From an uncultured PS1 clade bacterium (lineage in GTDB: Bacteria > Pseudomonadota > Alphaproteobacteria > RS24), in contig CACNWB010000007.1 of assembly GCA_902624095.1 (NCBI GenBank), positions 24,197 to 88,196 on the forward strand: a DNA stretch of 64,000 nt, written 5' to 3'. Every line of letters begins with the position of its first letter. Position 1 is the stretch's first letter. Below the pieces are notes generated by a model. The model searched no databases. It was not told where the DNA came from and saw only the letters and a program-made list of their open reading frames with translations. A program made the position numbers and the translations under genes. Of the stretch, positions 25,537 to 36,245 are shown one piece after another.

Positions 25537-26691
25537 TTATCCTTCTCTCATCTTTGCCCACATTTGTATTTTAGCCTTGCGTCGCCATAGACTGAAGCGG
25601 TCAGTATCAAAAACCTTACGATCCAAGCAATCGAAATAGCGGTTCAGTTCGGTCGAGGCCAGCCCTATTCGTGATATATCACTTTCGCCGCTCATAACGA
25701 TTTCTTGGGGCGCTTCAAACAAGGCAATGTCGTCAACGCATCCCTCTTCCAAAAACGCGGCAGCTAGTCGTGGGCCGCATTCGAGCAACACGCGGTTGAT
25801 GCCGCGCGCTGCCAGATTTTCCAACACGGCCTGCGGGCGCAAATTGTCAAAAGTGCACAGCTCGGCTTGACGGGCATCGGCGTCTGCGGCTTCACTCTCA
25901 CACGCCAACACAACGGTGTGTGTTTCCGCGCGCTGTGCCAGCTTGGAGGCGACCGGGAAATAGCCACTTCGGCTCATCACTACCGGCAGGGGAGAGGAAC
26001 CTGTCAATCCGGGTAAGCGGCAATCAAGGCTTGGGTCGTCGGTTTCAAACGTGCCGCGTCCGGTCACAATTGCATCATGCGTAGCGCGCAACATGTGGCC
26101 AATATTGCGCGATAATGCCCCCGTAATCCAAGGAGGCTCACCGTTTGGGGTGCGCATAAAGCCATTTTTGCTCACGGCAAGCTTAAGGGTAACATGCGGT
26201 AGCCCACCACTGACGCGTGACAAAAAACCGGCGTTAATCCCATAGGCCTCATCTCGCATCAGCCCTTCGTGGACCTGGATGCCGGCTTGACGCAATTTTT
26301 CAGCACCACTCCCTGCCACACGCGGGTCGGGGTCGAGAAGTGCAAAGAAAACGGATTTTAACTCCGCCGTCACCAATGCATCGGCGCAAGGAGCTGTTTT
26401 GCCTGTATGCGAACATGGTTCTAGTGTGACATATGCCGTGCCGCCGCGCGCCGCGCTGCCAGCCTCTTTGAGCGCTTCCGTTTCGGCATGCGGGTGGCCG
26501 CCGCTTTGTGTCCATCCTGAGCCCACAACCGCGCCATCGGCACTGACGATAACGCAGCCGACCGCTGGGTTAGGGCCGGTTGCCCCCTGCCCGCGCATGC
26601 CCAAGCGCAAAGCCTGTTCCATGAAATGACGGTGTTTCACTCCGGCATCACGGGAAGCCGTATCACTTGTTTTGGTGCCGCTTTCTCGCAT
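25537..26691 (-). CDS. ribD: Bifunctional diaminohydroxyphosphoribosylaminopyrimidine deaminase / reductase RibD
   Basis: Catalyses the second and third steps of riboflavin synthesis. The deaminase domain (residues about 22-165) has the zinc motif HPHAETEAL and PCSHTGKTAPCADAL. The reductase domain (about 165-384) contains VTLKLAVSKNGFM and LLECGPRLAAAF. Length 384 is normal. It overlaps nothing but starts 21 bases after the nrdR stop, so nrdR-ribD-ribE-ribB-ribH-nusB-thiL reads as one operon. Confidence 0.96.
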   Translation of the reverse strand: MRESGTKTSDTASRDAGVKHRHFMEQALRLGMRGQGATGPNPAVGCVIVSADGAVVGSGWTQSGGHPHAETEALKEAGSAARGGTAYVTLEPCSHTGKTAPCADALVTAELKSVFFALLDPDPRVAGSGAEKLRQAGIQVHEGLMRDEAYGINAGFLSRVSGGLPHVTLKLAVSKNGFMRTPNGEPPWITGALSRNIGHMLRATHDAIVTGRGTFETDDPSLDCRLPGLTGSSPLPVVMSRSGYFPVASKLAQRAETHTVVLACESEAADADARQAELCTFDNLRPQAVLENLAARGINRVLLECGPRLAAAFLEEGCVDDIALFEAPQEIVMSGESDISRIGLASTELNRYFDCLDRKVFDTDRFSLWRRKAKIQMWAKMREG

Positions 26692-26712
26692 AACGCCCCA
26701 TATTTGGGAGAG

Positions 26713-27180
26713 TTATAACTCGCCATCCGACTGGATCGACATTTCCCCCAGAAACTCTTCAAAGTCCTTAGCTTCACGAAAGTTCCGATACACTGAGGCA
26801 AACCGAACATAGCCCACCTGATCCAGCGCATATAGACCTTCCATCACCAATTCGCCGACTAGCTTGGCCGGAACTTCACTCTCGCCCAAATTCTCAAGAC
26901 GACGCACAATTCCGCTTACCATACGCTCAATTCGCTCTGGCTCAACGGGTCGTTTTCGCAGAGCGACTTGCACAGATCGCATGAGCTTGTCGCGGTCAAA
27001 CGGAACTTTTCGACCGGTATTTTTGATGATTGTCAATTCGCGCAGTTGAATACGCTCAAAGGTCGTAAAGCGCCCACCGCAGTCGGGACAGACCCGACGG
27101 CGTCTAATAACAACGTTGTCTTCCGTCGGCCGACTGTCCTTAACTTGCGTGTCGGCATTCATGCAATAAGGACAACGCAT
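26713..27180 (-). CDS. nrdR: Transcriptional repressor NrdR
   Basis: NrdR represses ribonucleotide reductase genes in response to nucleotide state. The 155-residue protein has an N-terminal zinc ribbon MRCPYC...VCPDCGGRF and the ATP-cone domain beginning [19 protein letters not shown]. The C-terminal [11 protein letters not shown] is typical. It lies 9 bases after glyA in the common glyA-nrdR-rib order. No NrdR box is looked for here because no nrd gene is in the window. Confidence 0.97.
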   Translation of the reverse strand: MRCPYCMNADTQVKDSRPTEDNVVIRRRRVCPDCGGRFTTFERIQLRELTIIKNTGRKVPFDRDKLMRSVQVALRKRPVEPERIERMVSGIVRRLENLGESEVPAKLVGELVMEGLYALDQVGYVRFASVYRNFREAKDFEEFLGEMSIQSDGEL

Positions 27181-27189
27181 GAAATCCGC

Positions 27190-28491
27190 CTAGTAAATCG
27201 GGAACTGCGCACACAGCGCCTTGACCTGATCGCGAACACCGGCCTCGGCTTCGGGCACGGGCTGATTGGCGGCGGCGGCAACCGCTTCCAGAACTTCAGC
27301 AATCAGATCTCCGACACGGCGAAATTCGCCAACGCCAAAACCGCGGGTTGTGCCGGCCGGTGTGCCAAGGCGAATGCCTGATGTTACCATCGGTTTTTCG
27401 GGGTCAAACGGCACGCCGTTTTTATTGCAGGTAATATTGGCGCGCTCCAGAGCATTTTCTGAAATATCACCGGTCAGCCCTTTGGGGCGCAAATCCACCA
27501 GAACTAGATGGTTTTCGGTACCGCCCGAAACAATATCGAAGCCGTGCCCCTGCAACGTATCGGCAAGCGCTCGGGCATTATTGACCACCTGCTGAATATA
27601 CAGTTTGAACTCCGGCTGGAGCGCCTCGGCAAAGGCCACTGCCTTGGCCGCAATCACATGCATTAGCGGGCCACCCTGAATGCCCGGGAAAATGGCCGAA
27701 TTAAATTTTTTGCCCAGCGCTTCGTCATTGCACAAAATCAGCCCGCCACGAGGCCCGCGCAGGGTTTTATGCGTTGTTGTCGTGACCGCATGAGCATATG
27801 GCAACGGGCTAGGATGTGCGCCACCAGCAACAAGGCCAGAAATATGGGCCATATCAACCAGCAAATAGGCACCAATACTGTCGGCAATTTCGCGGAAACG
27901 GGCAAAATCGATGATGCGCGGATAGGCCGAACCGCCCGCAATGATGAGTTTCGGCTGATGCTTTTTTGCCAAGGCCTCAACCTCGTCAAAATCAATGCGA
28001 TGGTCATCGCGGCGCACACCATATTGCACGGCATTGAACCACTTGCCAGACTGGTTGGGAGCCGCACCATGGGTCAGGTGCCCACCTGCGGCGAGGCTCA
28101 TGCCCAAGACGGTATCACCGGGCTTGATGAGCGCCTGAAACACCGCTTGATTGGCTTGCGATCCGGAATTAGGCTGCACATTGGCATAGGCGCAATCGTA
28201 AAGCTTACGAACACGCTCGATGGCAAGCTCTTCGGCCACATCGACATGTTCGCATCCGCCATAATAACGCCGACCGGGATAGCCCTCGGCATATTTATTG
28301 GTCAGCACCGAGCCTTGAACCTGCATCACAGCCTTGGAAACAATATTTTCCGAGGCAATCAGCTCAATTTGGTCTTTCTGGCGCGTCAGTTCGCTGTCCA
28401 AGACGCGGGCAATATCAGGATCGCGTTCGACAATATCGCCACCAAAAAACGGATTTTCTCCGGACATGGGAAGTTCTTTGCTTTGCGACAT
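27190..28491 (-). CDS. glyA: Serine hydroxymethyltransferase
   Basis: Converts serine and tetrahydrofolate to glycine and methylenetetrahydrofolate. The 433-residue PLP enzyme starts at ATG 28491 (MSQSKELP) after AAAGGAAG; longer upstream readings lack this site. Signatures: [40 protein letters not shown], and the PLP-lysine motif [15 protein letters not shown]. The gene is first in the glyA-nrdR-rib unit. A small inverted repeat (GCGAG/CTCGC) lies just before its ribosome-binding site. Confidence 0.97.
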   Translation of the reverse strand: MSQSKELPMSGENPFFGGDIVERDPDIARVLDSELTRQKDQIELIASENIVSKAVMQVQGSVLTNKYAEGYPGRRYYGGCEHVDVAEELAIERVRKLYDCAYANVQPNSGSQANQAVFQALIKPGDTVLGMSLAAGGHLTHGAAPNQSGKWFNAVQYGVRRDDHRIDFDEVEALAKKHQPKLIIAGGSAYPRIIDFARFREIADSIGAYLLVDMAHISGLVAGGAHPSPLPYAHAVTTTTHKTLRGPRGGLILCNDEALGKKFNSAIFPGIQGGPLMHVIAAKAVAFAEALQPEFKLYIQQVVNNARALADTLQGHGFDIVSGGTENHLVLVDLRPKGLTGDISENALERANITCNKNGVPFDPEKPMVTSGIRLGTPAGTTRGFGVGEFRRVGDLIAEVLEAVAAAANQPVPEAEAGVRDQVKALCAQFPIY

Positions 28492-28608
28492 GCTGCTTCC
28501 TTTCACGCGAGCTGTTCTCGCCGATTGTGTACCACAATCACGGGACCTTACCAACAGACACAATTCGCCATGTGGTCGCAGTTTTGAGGATATTAACATA
28601 AAGCGTTA

Positions 28609-29373
28609 TTACGCCCACATGTTCCGCTCCATCAAAACCGATTTTAGCAGAGCGCAATCGTCGGTCATGATGCCGTCCACGCCAATATCGATCAAATTGT
28701 GCATGGTTGATTCGTCGTTGATCGTCCACGCATGAACTTGAAGCCCAAGCTTATGGGCATGCGTCACTGAAGCAGGCGTAACCATAGAAACACCCTTTCG
28801 GTTGACGGGGAATTGCACACATCCGGCGGTAAAATAAGCATTCAACCCCAACCACGCGGCCAAACGAAAGCGCGAAGATTCGCGTACCCCGATACTGTGA
28901 CACAGGGGTCGACCAACAAGCTGGCATACCTTGAAAATCCGCTCATCATTAAACGCGCCAACGCATACTCTGGCATCGACCTCAGTGCGCCGGATGAGTA
29001 GTCCGAGCGGCTCCACAACAGACCACGCTTTAGCATCAATGTTGAACCTACATTCGGGAAACGCTTCCAGTAAATCTTCCATGCGTGGAATAGCGTGGCC
29101 GCCAGCTACCGTGATACTATCGATATCGGCGGCATCCAGCGCATTGATAGCAATGTCTTCACCAGTCATCCGCAACAATGTGGCATCGTGAAACGCGAAG
29201 ACCACGCCATCTCGCGATGCGTGAACATCTGTTTCCAAAAACCGATATCCCTGTCGAGTAGCATCGGAAAACGCCGCCATCGTGTTTTCCGGAGCCTCCA
29301 GATTACCTCCCCGATGGGCAATTGCCAAAATGCCGTCATGTTCGAGATAAGGAAATTTCGGTGTCGGACGCAT
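28609..29373 (-). CDS. Glycerophosphodiester phosphodiesterase family protein
   Basis: Hydrolyses glycerophosphodiesters to glycerol-3-phosphate and an alcohol. The 254-residue TIM barrel has the GDPD motifs AHRGGNLEAPENT (catalytic His, Glu, Asn), LETDV, FHDATL, and the C-terminal AWTINDE and IMTDD. No signal peptide, so cytoplasmic, UgpQ-like. It lies upstream of glyA on the same strand with a gap of about 117 bases and diverges from the DUF1295 gene. Confidence 0.93.
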   Translation of the reverse strand: MRPTPKFPYLEHDGILAIAHRGGNLEAPENTMAAFSDATRQGYRFLETDVHASRDGVVFAFHDATLLRMTGEDIAINALDAADIDSITVAGGHAIPRMEDLLEAFPECRFNIDAKAWSVVEPLGLLIRRTEVDARVCVGAFNDERIFKVCQLVGRPLCHSIGVRESSRFRLAAWLGLNAYFTAGCVQFPVNRKGVSMVTPASVTHAHKLGLQVHAWTINDESTMHNLIDIGVDGIMTDDCALLKSVLMERNMWA

Positions 29374-29427
29374 TTAAAAACCTAATTTGGGGCTGACACT
29401 GATGTTAAGACCCGTTATCCATGATGA

Positions 29428-30231
29428 ATGACAAATATTTCAATATTAATTAGCAACCCCGCTTTGGCAGGCGCAAGTGCCGCCGGGCTACTTCTTTTTT
29501 CAGTTTGGATCGTCAGCCTTGTGATCCGCGATGCAAGCATAATAGACATGTTTTGGGGCGGTGGCTTTGCCATTATTGCGGCAACGTGCCTCTTGGTTAG
29601 TGAAAAATTGAGCACCACGGCAATCGCCCTCGCGGCGCTCGTAATCTTATGGGGCACGCGCCTCTGGCTGCATTTGTTTTTGCGTTGGCGACGCGAAGGT
29701 GAGGAAGACTTCCGCTATCAACGTATGCGTGCCTACCACGGCAAGCATTTCTGGTGGCGAAGCCTGTTCACGGTTTTCACCTTTCAGGGTGTTCTCATGT
29801 GGTTGATTGCCATGCCTTATATGGCGGCGCTGGACTTTGGCGGCCCTGCCGCGGCGCCGATTGCCGGGCTAGTCGGGCTTGCGATAGCGCTTTTCGGCCT
29901 GACCATGGAAACTTTGGCAGATATTCAACTCACCAAATTTCGAGCAACCGCACAGCCGGGCGATCTTCTGACCAATGGCTGGTGGTCGCGCACCCGCCAT
30001 CCAAATTATTTCGGCGATGCGTTGTTCTGGTGGGGTATCTGGGTTGCTGCCGTTGCAACAACGCCGGAAGTTATCTGGACGATTTATGCGCCTGCAATGA
30101 TGAATTTCCTGATTGTCAGAATTTCAGGTGCCGACATGCTGGAGCGCCATCTCATCAAAAAGCCGGGTTATGAAGAATATATGGCCCGCACCAATCGGTT
30201 TGTGCCGCGCATCTTCCGAAAACTCTCCTAA
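29428..30231 (+). CDS. DUF1295 family membrane protein (steroid 5-alpha-reductase-like)
   Basis: A 267-residue inner-membrane protein with about six hydrophobic segments. The C-terminal domain has the DUF1295 signature TRHPNYFGDALFWWGIW and ends with an EEYMARTN-type tail; an N-terminal segment reads DMFWGGGF. The fold is shared with steroid 5-alpha reductases and isoprenylcysteine methyltransferases; no bacterial substrate is known to me. Its TAA overlaps the stop of the convergent mmsB gene in a shared CTAA. Confidence 0.9.
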   Translation: MTNISILISNPALAGASAAGLLLFSVWIVSLVIRDASIIDMFWGGGFAIIAATCLLVSEKLSTTAIALAALVILWGTRLWLHLFLRWRREGEEDFRYQRMRAYHGKHFWWRSLFTVFTFQGVLMWLIAMPYMAALDFGGPAAAPIAGLVGLAIALFGLTMETLADIQLTKFRATAQPGDLLTNGWWSRTRHPNYFGDALFWWGIWVAAVATTPEVIWTIYAPAMMNFLIVRISGADMLERHLIKKPGYEEYMARTNRFVPRIFRKLS

Positions 30232-31118
30232 AGCGCGCCCTGCAACATGCGCATAATTCCTGAAAAATCGAGGTCCTCGGACCCCGCTTCGGCCATTTGC
30301 TGATAGAGCGCCGTGGCGCGCGCTCCCATCGGCGTCTCGCACGCAGCCGTCTGGGCGGCCTCTTGCGACAGAACCAGATCCTTCAACATCATGGCGGCGG
30401 TGAACCCGGCCTGATAGTCGTTATTTGCGGGGCTGGCAGGCACCGGCCCCGGCATCGGGCAATAGCTGGTCATCGACCAATTCTGGCCTGAGGCCGTCGA
30501 CGAAATGTCAAAAAATGTCTGTGCGTCCAAGCCCAGTTTTTCGCCCAGCAAAAATGCCTCGCAAGTGCCGATCATCGAAATGCCGAGCAACATGTTGTTG
30601 CAAATTTTGGCGACCTGCCCATTACCACTTGCGCCGGCATGAAAAATGTTTTTGCCCATCACCTCAAGCACGGGACTGGCGCGCGCAAAACCCTCGCCCG
30701 TACCGCCGACCATAAATGTCAGCGTCCCAGCGGTTGCCCCACCAACCCCGCCGGAGACGGGTGCATCGACCATGGCAAAGCCTTTTTGCGACGCGGCATC
30801 ACTTACCTCGCGTGCTGTAGCAACGTCAATTGTTGAACTGTCGATGAGCAAGCTGCCTTCCTGCACGGCACCTAAAATACCGCCTGCCTCTAAATACACC
30901 TCCTCGACATGGCGACCTGCCGGGAGCATGGTAACCACAATCTCAGCTCTGGCAACCGCACTGGCAATGTCTGACGCGCTTTGTCCGCCTGCAGCCACCA
31001 ACTCGGTAAGAGCTGTTTCAACGTGGTCAAAACCGGTGACGCTATGGCCCGCCGCGACGAGGTTTTTCGCCATGGGAAGCCCCATATTTCCCAAACCTAT
31101 AAATCCAATTTCAAGCAT
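30228..31118 (-). CDS. mmsB: 3-hydroxyisobutyrate dehydrogenase
   Basis: Oxidises 3-hydroxyisobutyrate to methylmalonate semialdehyde in valine degradation. The 296-residue protein starts at ATG 31118 (MLEIGFIGLGNMG) after GGGGA. It has the NAD motif GLGNMGLPMAKNL, the substrate motif DAPVSGGVGGATAGTLTFMVGG, and the catalytic lysine in GNGQVAKICNNM. It is the last gene of a three-gene valine cluster, overlapping the hydrolase gene by 8 bases, so the functional assignment is strong. Confidence 0.93.
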   Translation of the reverse strand: MLEIGFIGLGNMGLPMAKNLVAAGHSVTGFDHVETALTELVAAGGQSASDIASAVARAEIVVTMLPAGRHVEEVYLEAGGILGAVQEGSLLIDSSTIDVATAREVSDAASQKGFAMVDAPVSGGVGGATAGTLTFMVGGTGEGFARASPVLEVMGKNIFHAGASGNGQVAKICNNMLLGISMIGTCEAFLLGEKLGLDAQTFFDISSTASGQNWSMTSYCPMPGPVPASPANNDYQAGFTAAMMLKDLVLSQEAAQTAACETPMGARATALYQQMAEAGSEDLDFSGIMRMLQGAL

Positions 31119-32151
31119 TTGAATCCCCAAATTTAAGTTCGTCTAAGCCCAGCGACGCAAAAATCTTTTCGATATCAGCCGCTGCGACGCCAGCGTGATC
31201 GGGCGGTGTCCAAGACGGCGCATTGTCTTTATCGAGAATGACCGCCCGCACACCCTCGTAAAAATCAGGCAGGGCCATCAACCGCGTAACCGCGCGCATT
31301 TCAATCTGCATACAGCCGTTAAAATCTGCTTTTGCACCGTCGCGCATCTGACGCAGGGCTACAGCGGAACTGGTCGGTGATTTAGTATTAATAATGTCGA
31401 GTTGTTTACGCGCCCAATCCGTGTCAGCAGCAGCAAGAGCGGCCAGAATATCGACAATGCTGTTGGCGTGAAAACACGCATCGATCGCATCGCGTATTTC
31501 CGCAAGCGGCGGCGAGCCGGCATCAGCATGAAATCTGGCAAGTGTCTCATCAATATCGCCGCCCGCCGCCAGCTCTTGTTTCAAACTCTCAAGCTGCGCT
31601 GTCGACACATAATGAGTAGCAATGCCCGCATAGCACAAATCCGCCGCGCGCAGGCGGGCACCGGTCAACACCATATAGGTACCGATATACCCAGGCAGAC
31701 GCGGCAAAAAATAGGTGCCCCCAACATCCGGTAATAGGCCAATGCCTGTTTCCGGCATGGCGAAGACCGTATTCTCGGTACATACCCGATACCGCCCATG
31801 CACCGATACACCAACACCACCGCCCATAGTAATGCCGTCAATCAGGGCGATATAGGGTTTAGGAAATGTTTTGATGAGATGGTTTAGTGCGTATTCCTCG
31901 CGATAAAAGCCAGTTGCTTTGGCATCACCCGCACGCCCCCAATCATGCAACGCGCGAATATCACCGCCGGCGCAAAAGCCCTTTTCACCCGCCCCTTCGA
32001 TGACGACATGTTCGATCGCCAGATCGTTTACCCAATCCTTCAGCACCGGCGTTATATCGCGCACCATTGACAGGGTCAGCGCGTTTAGCGCCTCAGGTCG
32101 ATTCAGGGTAATGACACCGCTGGCACCGTTTTGGGAGAATTTGACGTCCAT
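31111..32151 (-). CDS. 3-hydroxyisobutyryl-CoA hydrolase (crotonase fold)
   Basis: Releases 3-hydroxyisobutyrate from its CoA ester. The 346-residue protein belongs to the enoyl-CoA hydratase superfamily but has the HIBCH-type length and motifs: GEKGFCAGGDIRALH, GITMGGGVGVSVHGRYRV, FAMPETGIGLLPDVGG. The glutamate of PETGIGL is the expected catalytic residue. ATG 32151 overlaps the acyl-CoA dehydrogenase stop by one base. Context between an acyl-CoA dehydrogenase and mmsB supports the assignment over simple enoyl-CoA hydratase. Confidence 0.92.
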   Translation of the reverse strand: MDVKFSQNGASGVITLNRPEALNALTLSMVRDITPVLKDWVNDLAIEHVVIEGAGEKGFCAGGDIRALHDWGRAGDAKATGFYREEYALNHLIKTFPKPYIALIDGITMGGGVGVSVHGRYRVCTENTVFAMPETGIGLLPDVGGTYFLPRLPGYIGTYMVLTGARLRAADLCYAGIATHYVSTAQLESLKQELAAGGDIDETLARFHADAGSPPLAEIRDAIDACFHANSIVDILAALAAADTDWARKQLDIINTKSPTSSAVALRQMRDGAKADFNGCMQIEMRAVTRLMALPDFYEGVRAVILDKDNAPSWTPPDHAGVAAADIEKIFASLGLDELKFGDSNA

Positions 32152-33281
32152 CACGAATTCAGCAAATGGCGCGCGATAATGACGCGCATGATTTCATTGG
32201 TACCTTCGAGAATTTGATGCACCCGCAAGTCGCGTACCATGCGTTCAACTTCATAGTCTTGCAGATAGCCGTAGCCGCCATGAATTTGGAGCGCTTCATT
32301 GGCAACATTAAAGCCCGCATCCGTTACAAAGCGCTTTGCCATGGCCGAGCGTTTGGTGCGTTCGGGGTCATTGTCATCGAGCGCGCGCGCGGCGTCATAG
32401 AGCATGAGGCGGGCGGCCTGCAATTCGGTCGCCATATCGGCCAGTTTGAACTGTATCGCCTGAAAATCGCTGATACGATTGCCGAATTGCTCACGCTCGC
32501 CCGCGTAAGTCAGCGCCTTGTCAAAGGCGCGCTGGGCGGTGCCGAGCGAACAGGCGGCAATATTCAGGCGCCCGCCATCTAGACCCTTCATGGCGAATTT
32601 AAAGCCGTCGCCTTCCTCGCCTAGAAGATTTTCGACTGGCACGCGGCAATCTTCAAAAATAACCTGCGCGGTGGGCTGGTTATTCCAACCCATTTTGCGT
32701 TCGTTCGCACCAAAGCTTAAACCTTGCGTATCTTTTTCAATCAAAAAACACGACACGCCGCCCGCGCCCGCTTCACCGGTGCGCACCATGGCGACATAGA
32801 GATCAGAATGACCCGCGCCGGAAATAAACGCCTTACTGCCGTTTAGAACATAGTGATCGCCATCGCGTGTCGCCCGCGAACGCATGGCCGCCGCATCAGA
32901 TCCTGAACCTGGTTCGGTCAGAGCATAGCTTGCCATCATATCCATCCGCATAAGCGGCGGCAGAAATTTGGCTCGCTGGCTTTTATTGCCAAAACTGTCA
33001 ATCATCCAGCTCGCCATATTGTGAATGGTCAGATAAGCCGCGGTCGAAGTGCAGCCCGCCGACAGAGCTTCAAAAACCAGCGCGGCCTCTAGCCGGCTTA
33101 GCCCTGACCCGCCATATTCTTCACCGACATAGACGCCGGCAAACCCAAGCTGGGCAAGCTGGCGCAGAATATTCGTGGGAAATATCTTTTCCTCGTCCCA
33201 TTTCATGGCGTGTGGTGCCATTTCTGCCATCGCAAAATCCAGCGCCATATTCTGAATTGCCTTTTGTTCTTCGGTAAGCAT
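32151..33281 (-). CDS. Acyl-CoA dehydrogenase, probably isobutyryl-CoA dehydrogenase
   Basis: A 376-residue flavoprotein that introduces a double bond into an acyl-CoA. Family segments: YALTEPGSGSDAAAM, AFISGAGHSDLYV, REQFGNRISDFQ, and the C-terminal QIHGGYGYLQDYEVERM with the catalytic Glu in QILEGTNEIM. The neighbours (3-hydroxyisobutyryl-CoA hydrolase and 3-hydroxyisobutyrate dehydrogenase) point to isobutyryl-CoA as substrate. Electrons would pass to ETF, not encoded here. It diverges from hemB. Confidence 0.9.
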   Translation of the reverse strand: MLTEEQKAIQNMALDFAMAEMAPHAMKWDEEKIFPTNILRQLAQLGFAGVYVGEEYGGSGLSRLEAALVFEALSAGCTSTAAYLTIHNMASWMIDSFGNKSQRAKFLPPLMRMDMMASYALTEPGSGSDAAAMRSRATRDGDHYVLNGSKAFISGAGHSDLYVAMVRTGEAGAGGVSCFLIEKDTQGLSFGANERKMGWNNQPTAQVIFEDCRVPVENLLGEEGDGFKFAMKGLDGGRLNIAACSLGTAQRAFDKALTYAGEREQFGNRISDFQAIQFKLADMATELQAARLMLYDAARALDDNDPERTKRSAMAKRFVTDAGFNVANEALQIHGGYGYLQDYEVERMVRDLRVHQILEGTNEIMRVIIARHLLNS

Positions 33282-33293
33282 GCGCCCTCCTAG

Positions 33294-34570
<1,277 letters not shown>

Positions 34571-34767
34571 ATCTAGTAAGGGCCGGCAGTAGAACGATTG
34601 AAATTTTCTAGAAACACAAACACAAAAATATAGAGCTAATACTTTTTAACTTTCTCATTAAAAAGTCATGGTCCCGATAAATGTTTTATTAACTAAAAGA
34701 TAAATTTTAACAAAGTTACTTTTTAATTGTTTTGTTTGATTGAGTATATTTATTTTAAAGGAAATTT
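34571..34767. other. AT-rich intergenic segment with a repeated 9-mer
   Basis: About 200 bases of abruptly AT-rich DNA between the GC-rich hemB side and the next gene. ACTTTTTAA occurs at 34641 and 34718, and its exact inverse TTAAAAAGT at 34658; the first two form a nine-pair hairpin with an eight-base loop. No gene is convincing on either strand. It may be a terminator/regulatory region or the scar of an insertion-deletion that removed the start of the minus-strand frame at 34424. Confidence 0.4.
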
Positions 34768-35637
34768 TTAATTATTTTCCCTAAGCCGCGCAATCAGGCT
34801 CGACGTATCCCACCGCCCGCCACCCATGTTCTGCACATCGCCATAATAATCCCTAATGATTTGCGTGATTGGCAAGTCAGCGCCATTGCGCTTTGCCTCG
34901 TCCAGACAGATGTCCAGATCCTTGACCATCCAGTCCACGGCGAAGCCGAAATCAAACTGATTGTCGATCATCGTCTCGAAGCGGTTTTCCATCTGCCAGC
35001 TTTGCGCCGCGCCTTTGGAAATCACATCAATCACATCGCGTCCGTCCAGACCAACCTTTTGACAAAACAACAAGGCTTCGGACAGGCTTTGCAACAGACC
35101 GCCAATGCAAATCTGATTGACCATTTTCGTCAACTGACCAGCCCCCGAGGCACCCATCAGTCGTACGGCGCGCGCGTAATGCCTCAAAACAGGTTTTACG
35201 GTGTCGAATATCTCCTGCGGCCCGCCGACCATAATCGTCAGTGCGCCGTTTTCCGCCCCCGCCTGACCGCCTGAAACGGGCGCATCTAACATATGACAGC
35301 CTTGGGCCCCGAGCTGCGCGGATAAATGCCGCGCGATGTTAGCCGAAGTTGTTGTGTGGTCGATAAAAATGGCGTCTTCATCCATGCCCGCGGCGGCGCC
35401 TTCATCGCCGATTATGACAGCGTTCAAATCCGCATCATTGCCGACGCATGCGAAAACCAGTTCCGCGCCTTTTGCCGCTTCTGCGGGTGTGTGTGCCAAA
35501 TGCCCGCCATGTGCGGCGACCCATGCTTCGGCCTTGGCGTGCGTGCGATTGTAAACTGTAATATCAAGACCAGCACTGGCCAGATGCCCAGCCATTGGAA
35601 ACCCCATTGCGCCAAGCCCGATAAATGCAACCCGCAT
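34768..35637 (-). CDS. NAD(P)-dependent beta-hydroxyacid dehydrogenase family protein
   Basis: A second member of the 3-hydroxyisobutyrate/tartronate-semialdehyde reductase family, 289 residues. Motifs: GLGAMGFPMAGHL, DAPVSGGQAGAENGALTIMVGG, and GAGQLTKMVNQI with the catalytic lysine. The start ATG 35637 (MRVAFIGLG) follows GGAGG. It is not in the valine cluster, so its substrate is open; a glyoxylate, succinate-semialdehyde or beta-hydroxyacid role is possible. It lies close downstream of a flavin reductase gene on the same strand. Confidence 0.88.
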   Translation of the reverse strand: MRVAFIGLGAMGFPMAGHLASAGLDITVYNRTHAKAEAWVAAHGGHLAHTPAEAAKGAELVFACVGNDADLNAVIIGDEGAAAGMDEDAIFIDHTTTSANIARHLSAQLGAQGCHMLDAPVSGGQAGAENGALTIMVGGPQEIFDTVKPVLRHYARAVRLMGASGAGQLTKMVNQICIGGLLQSLSEALLFCQKVGLDGRDVIDVISKGAAQSWQMENRFETMIDNQFDFGFAVDWMVKDLDICLDEAKRNGADLPITQIIRDYYGDVQNMGGGRWDTSSLIARLRENN

Positions 35638-35672
35638 GTCATTTGCCTCCAATGAACGCGCTTAAACGGCGC

Positions 35673-36149
35673 TCAAGCCAGCCCCGCATAACCGCCACGA
35701 AAATACAAAAGCGGAGCGTTCTGTGTTTCGGCGCAGTCGGCATTTTCGACATAGCCTATATAGATAATATGATCGCCTGCCTTGATGCGCTCTTGCACGC
35801 GGCAATCAAAATGCGCCAATGCGCCAAGAAGGCGCTTACCGCCTGATGCGCTAGCCAAAATATGTCCGGGCTCCAGCTCATGCGTGCCGGGCCGCGCCAT
35901 GGCGTTCGACAACTCTTCTTGCTCGGCCGACAATATATTGACGCAAAACCTGTCGGTATCGGCAAAGCGCGTCATCATGTCGGAATCATTGGCAAGGCAC
36001 CAGGAAACCAGCGGCGGGTCGAGGGAAACGGATGAGAAACTGTTCACGGTAAGCCCCAGCGTGCTTCCTTTGGGATCGGTAATGGTTATGATTACGACAC
36101 CGGTGCCAAATTGCCCAAAAGCGTTGCGCAGCGCGCGATGTTTGTTCAT
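35673..36149 (-). CDS. Flavin reductase family protein
   Basis: A 158-residue FMN-binding split-barrel protein of the flavin reductase type that uses NAD(P)H to supply reduced flavin to a partner monooxygenase. The start ATG 36149 (MNKHRALRNAFGQFGTG) follows AAGGG. Signatures are FGQFGTGVVIIT, LTVNSFSSVSLDPPLVSWCL, and FCVNILSAEQEELS. No oxygenase is adjacent, so a specific partner cannot be named. The gene diverges from the SLC13 transporter gene with a 96-base gap. Confidence 0.9.
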   Translation of the reverse strand: MNKHRALRNAFGQFGTGVVIITITDPKGSTLGLTVNSFSSVSLDPPLVSWCLANDSDMMTRFADTDRFCVNILSAEQEELSNAMARPGTHELEPGHILASASGGKRLLGALAHFDCRVQERIKAGDHIIYIGYVENADCAETQNAPLLYFRGGYAGLA

Positions 36150-36245
36150 TTTTCGGACCCTTGATGTATAAATGATGTTCTTATGCCTCAATCGCGCGCC
36201 TTTATCCAGTGTTGTCATTAGTGCGATCAACCAAAACGGGACACT

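Noticed and set aside
24927..26712. FMN riboswitch ahead of the riboflavin genes
   Set aside because: The rib genes are packed with almost no intergenic space, and no FMN-element pattern was visible upstream of ribD or nrdR.
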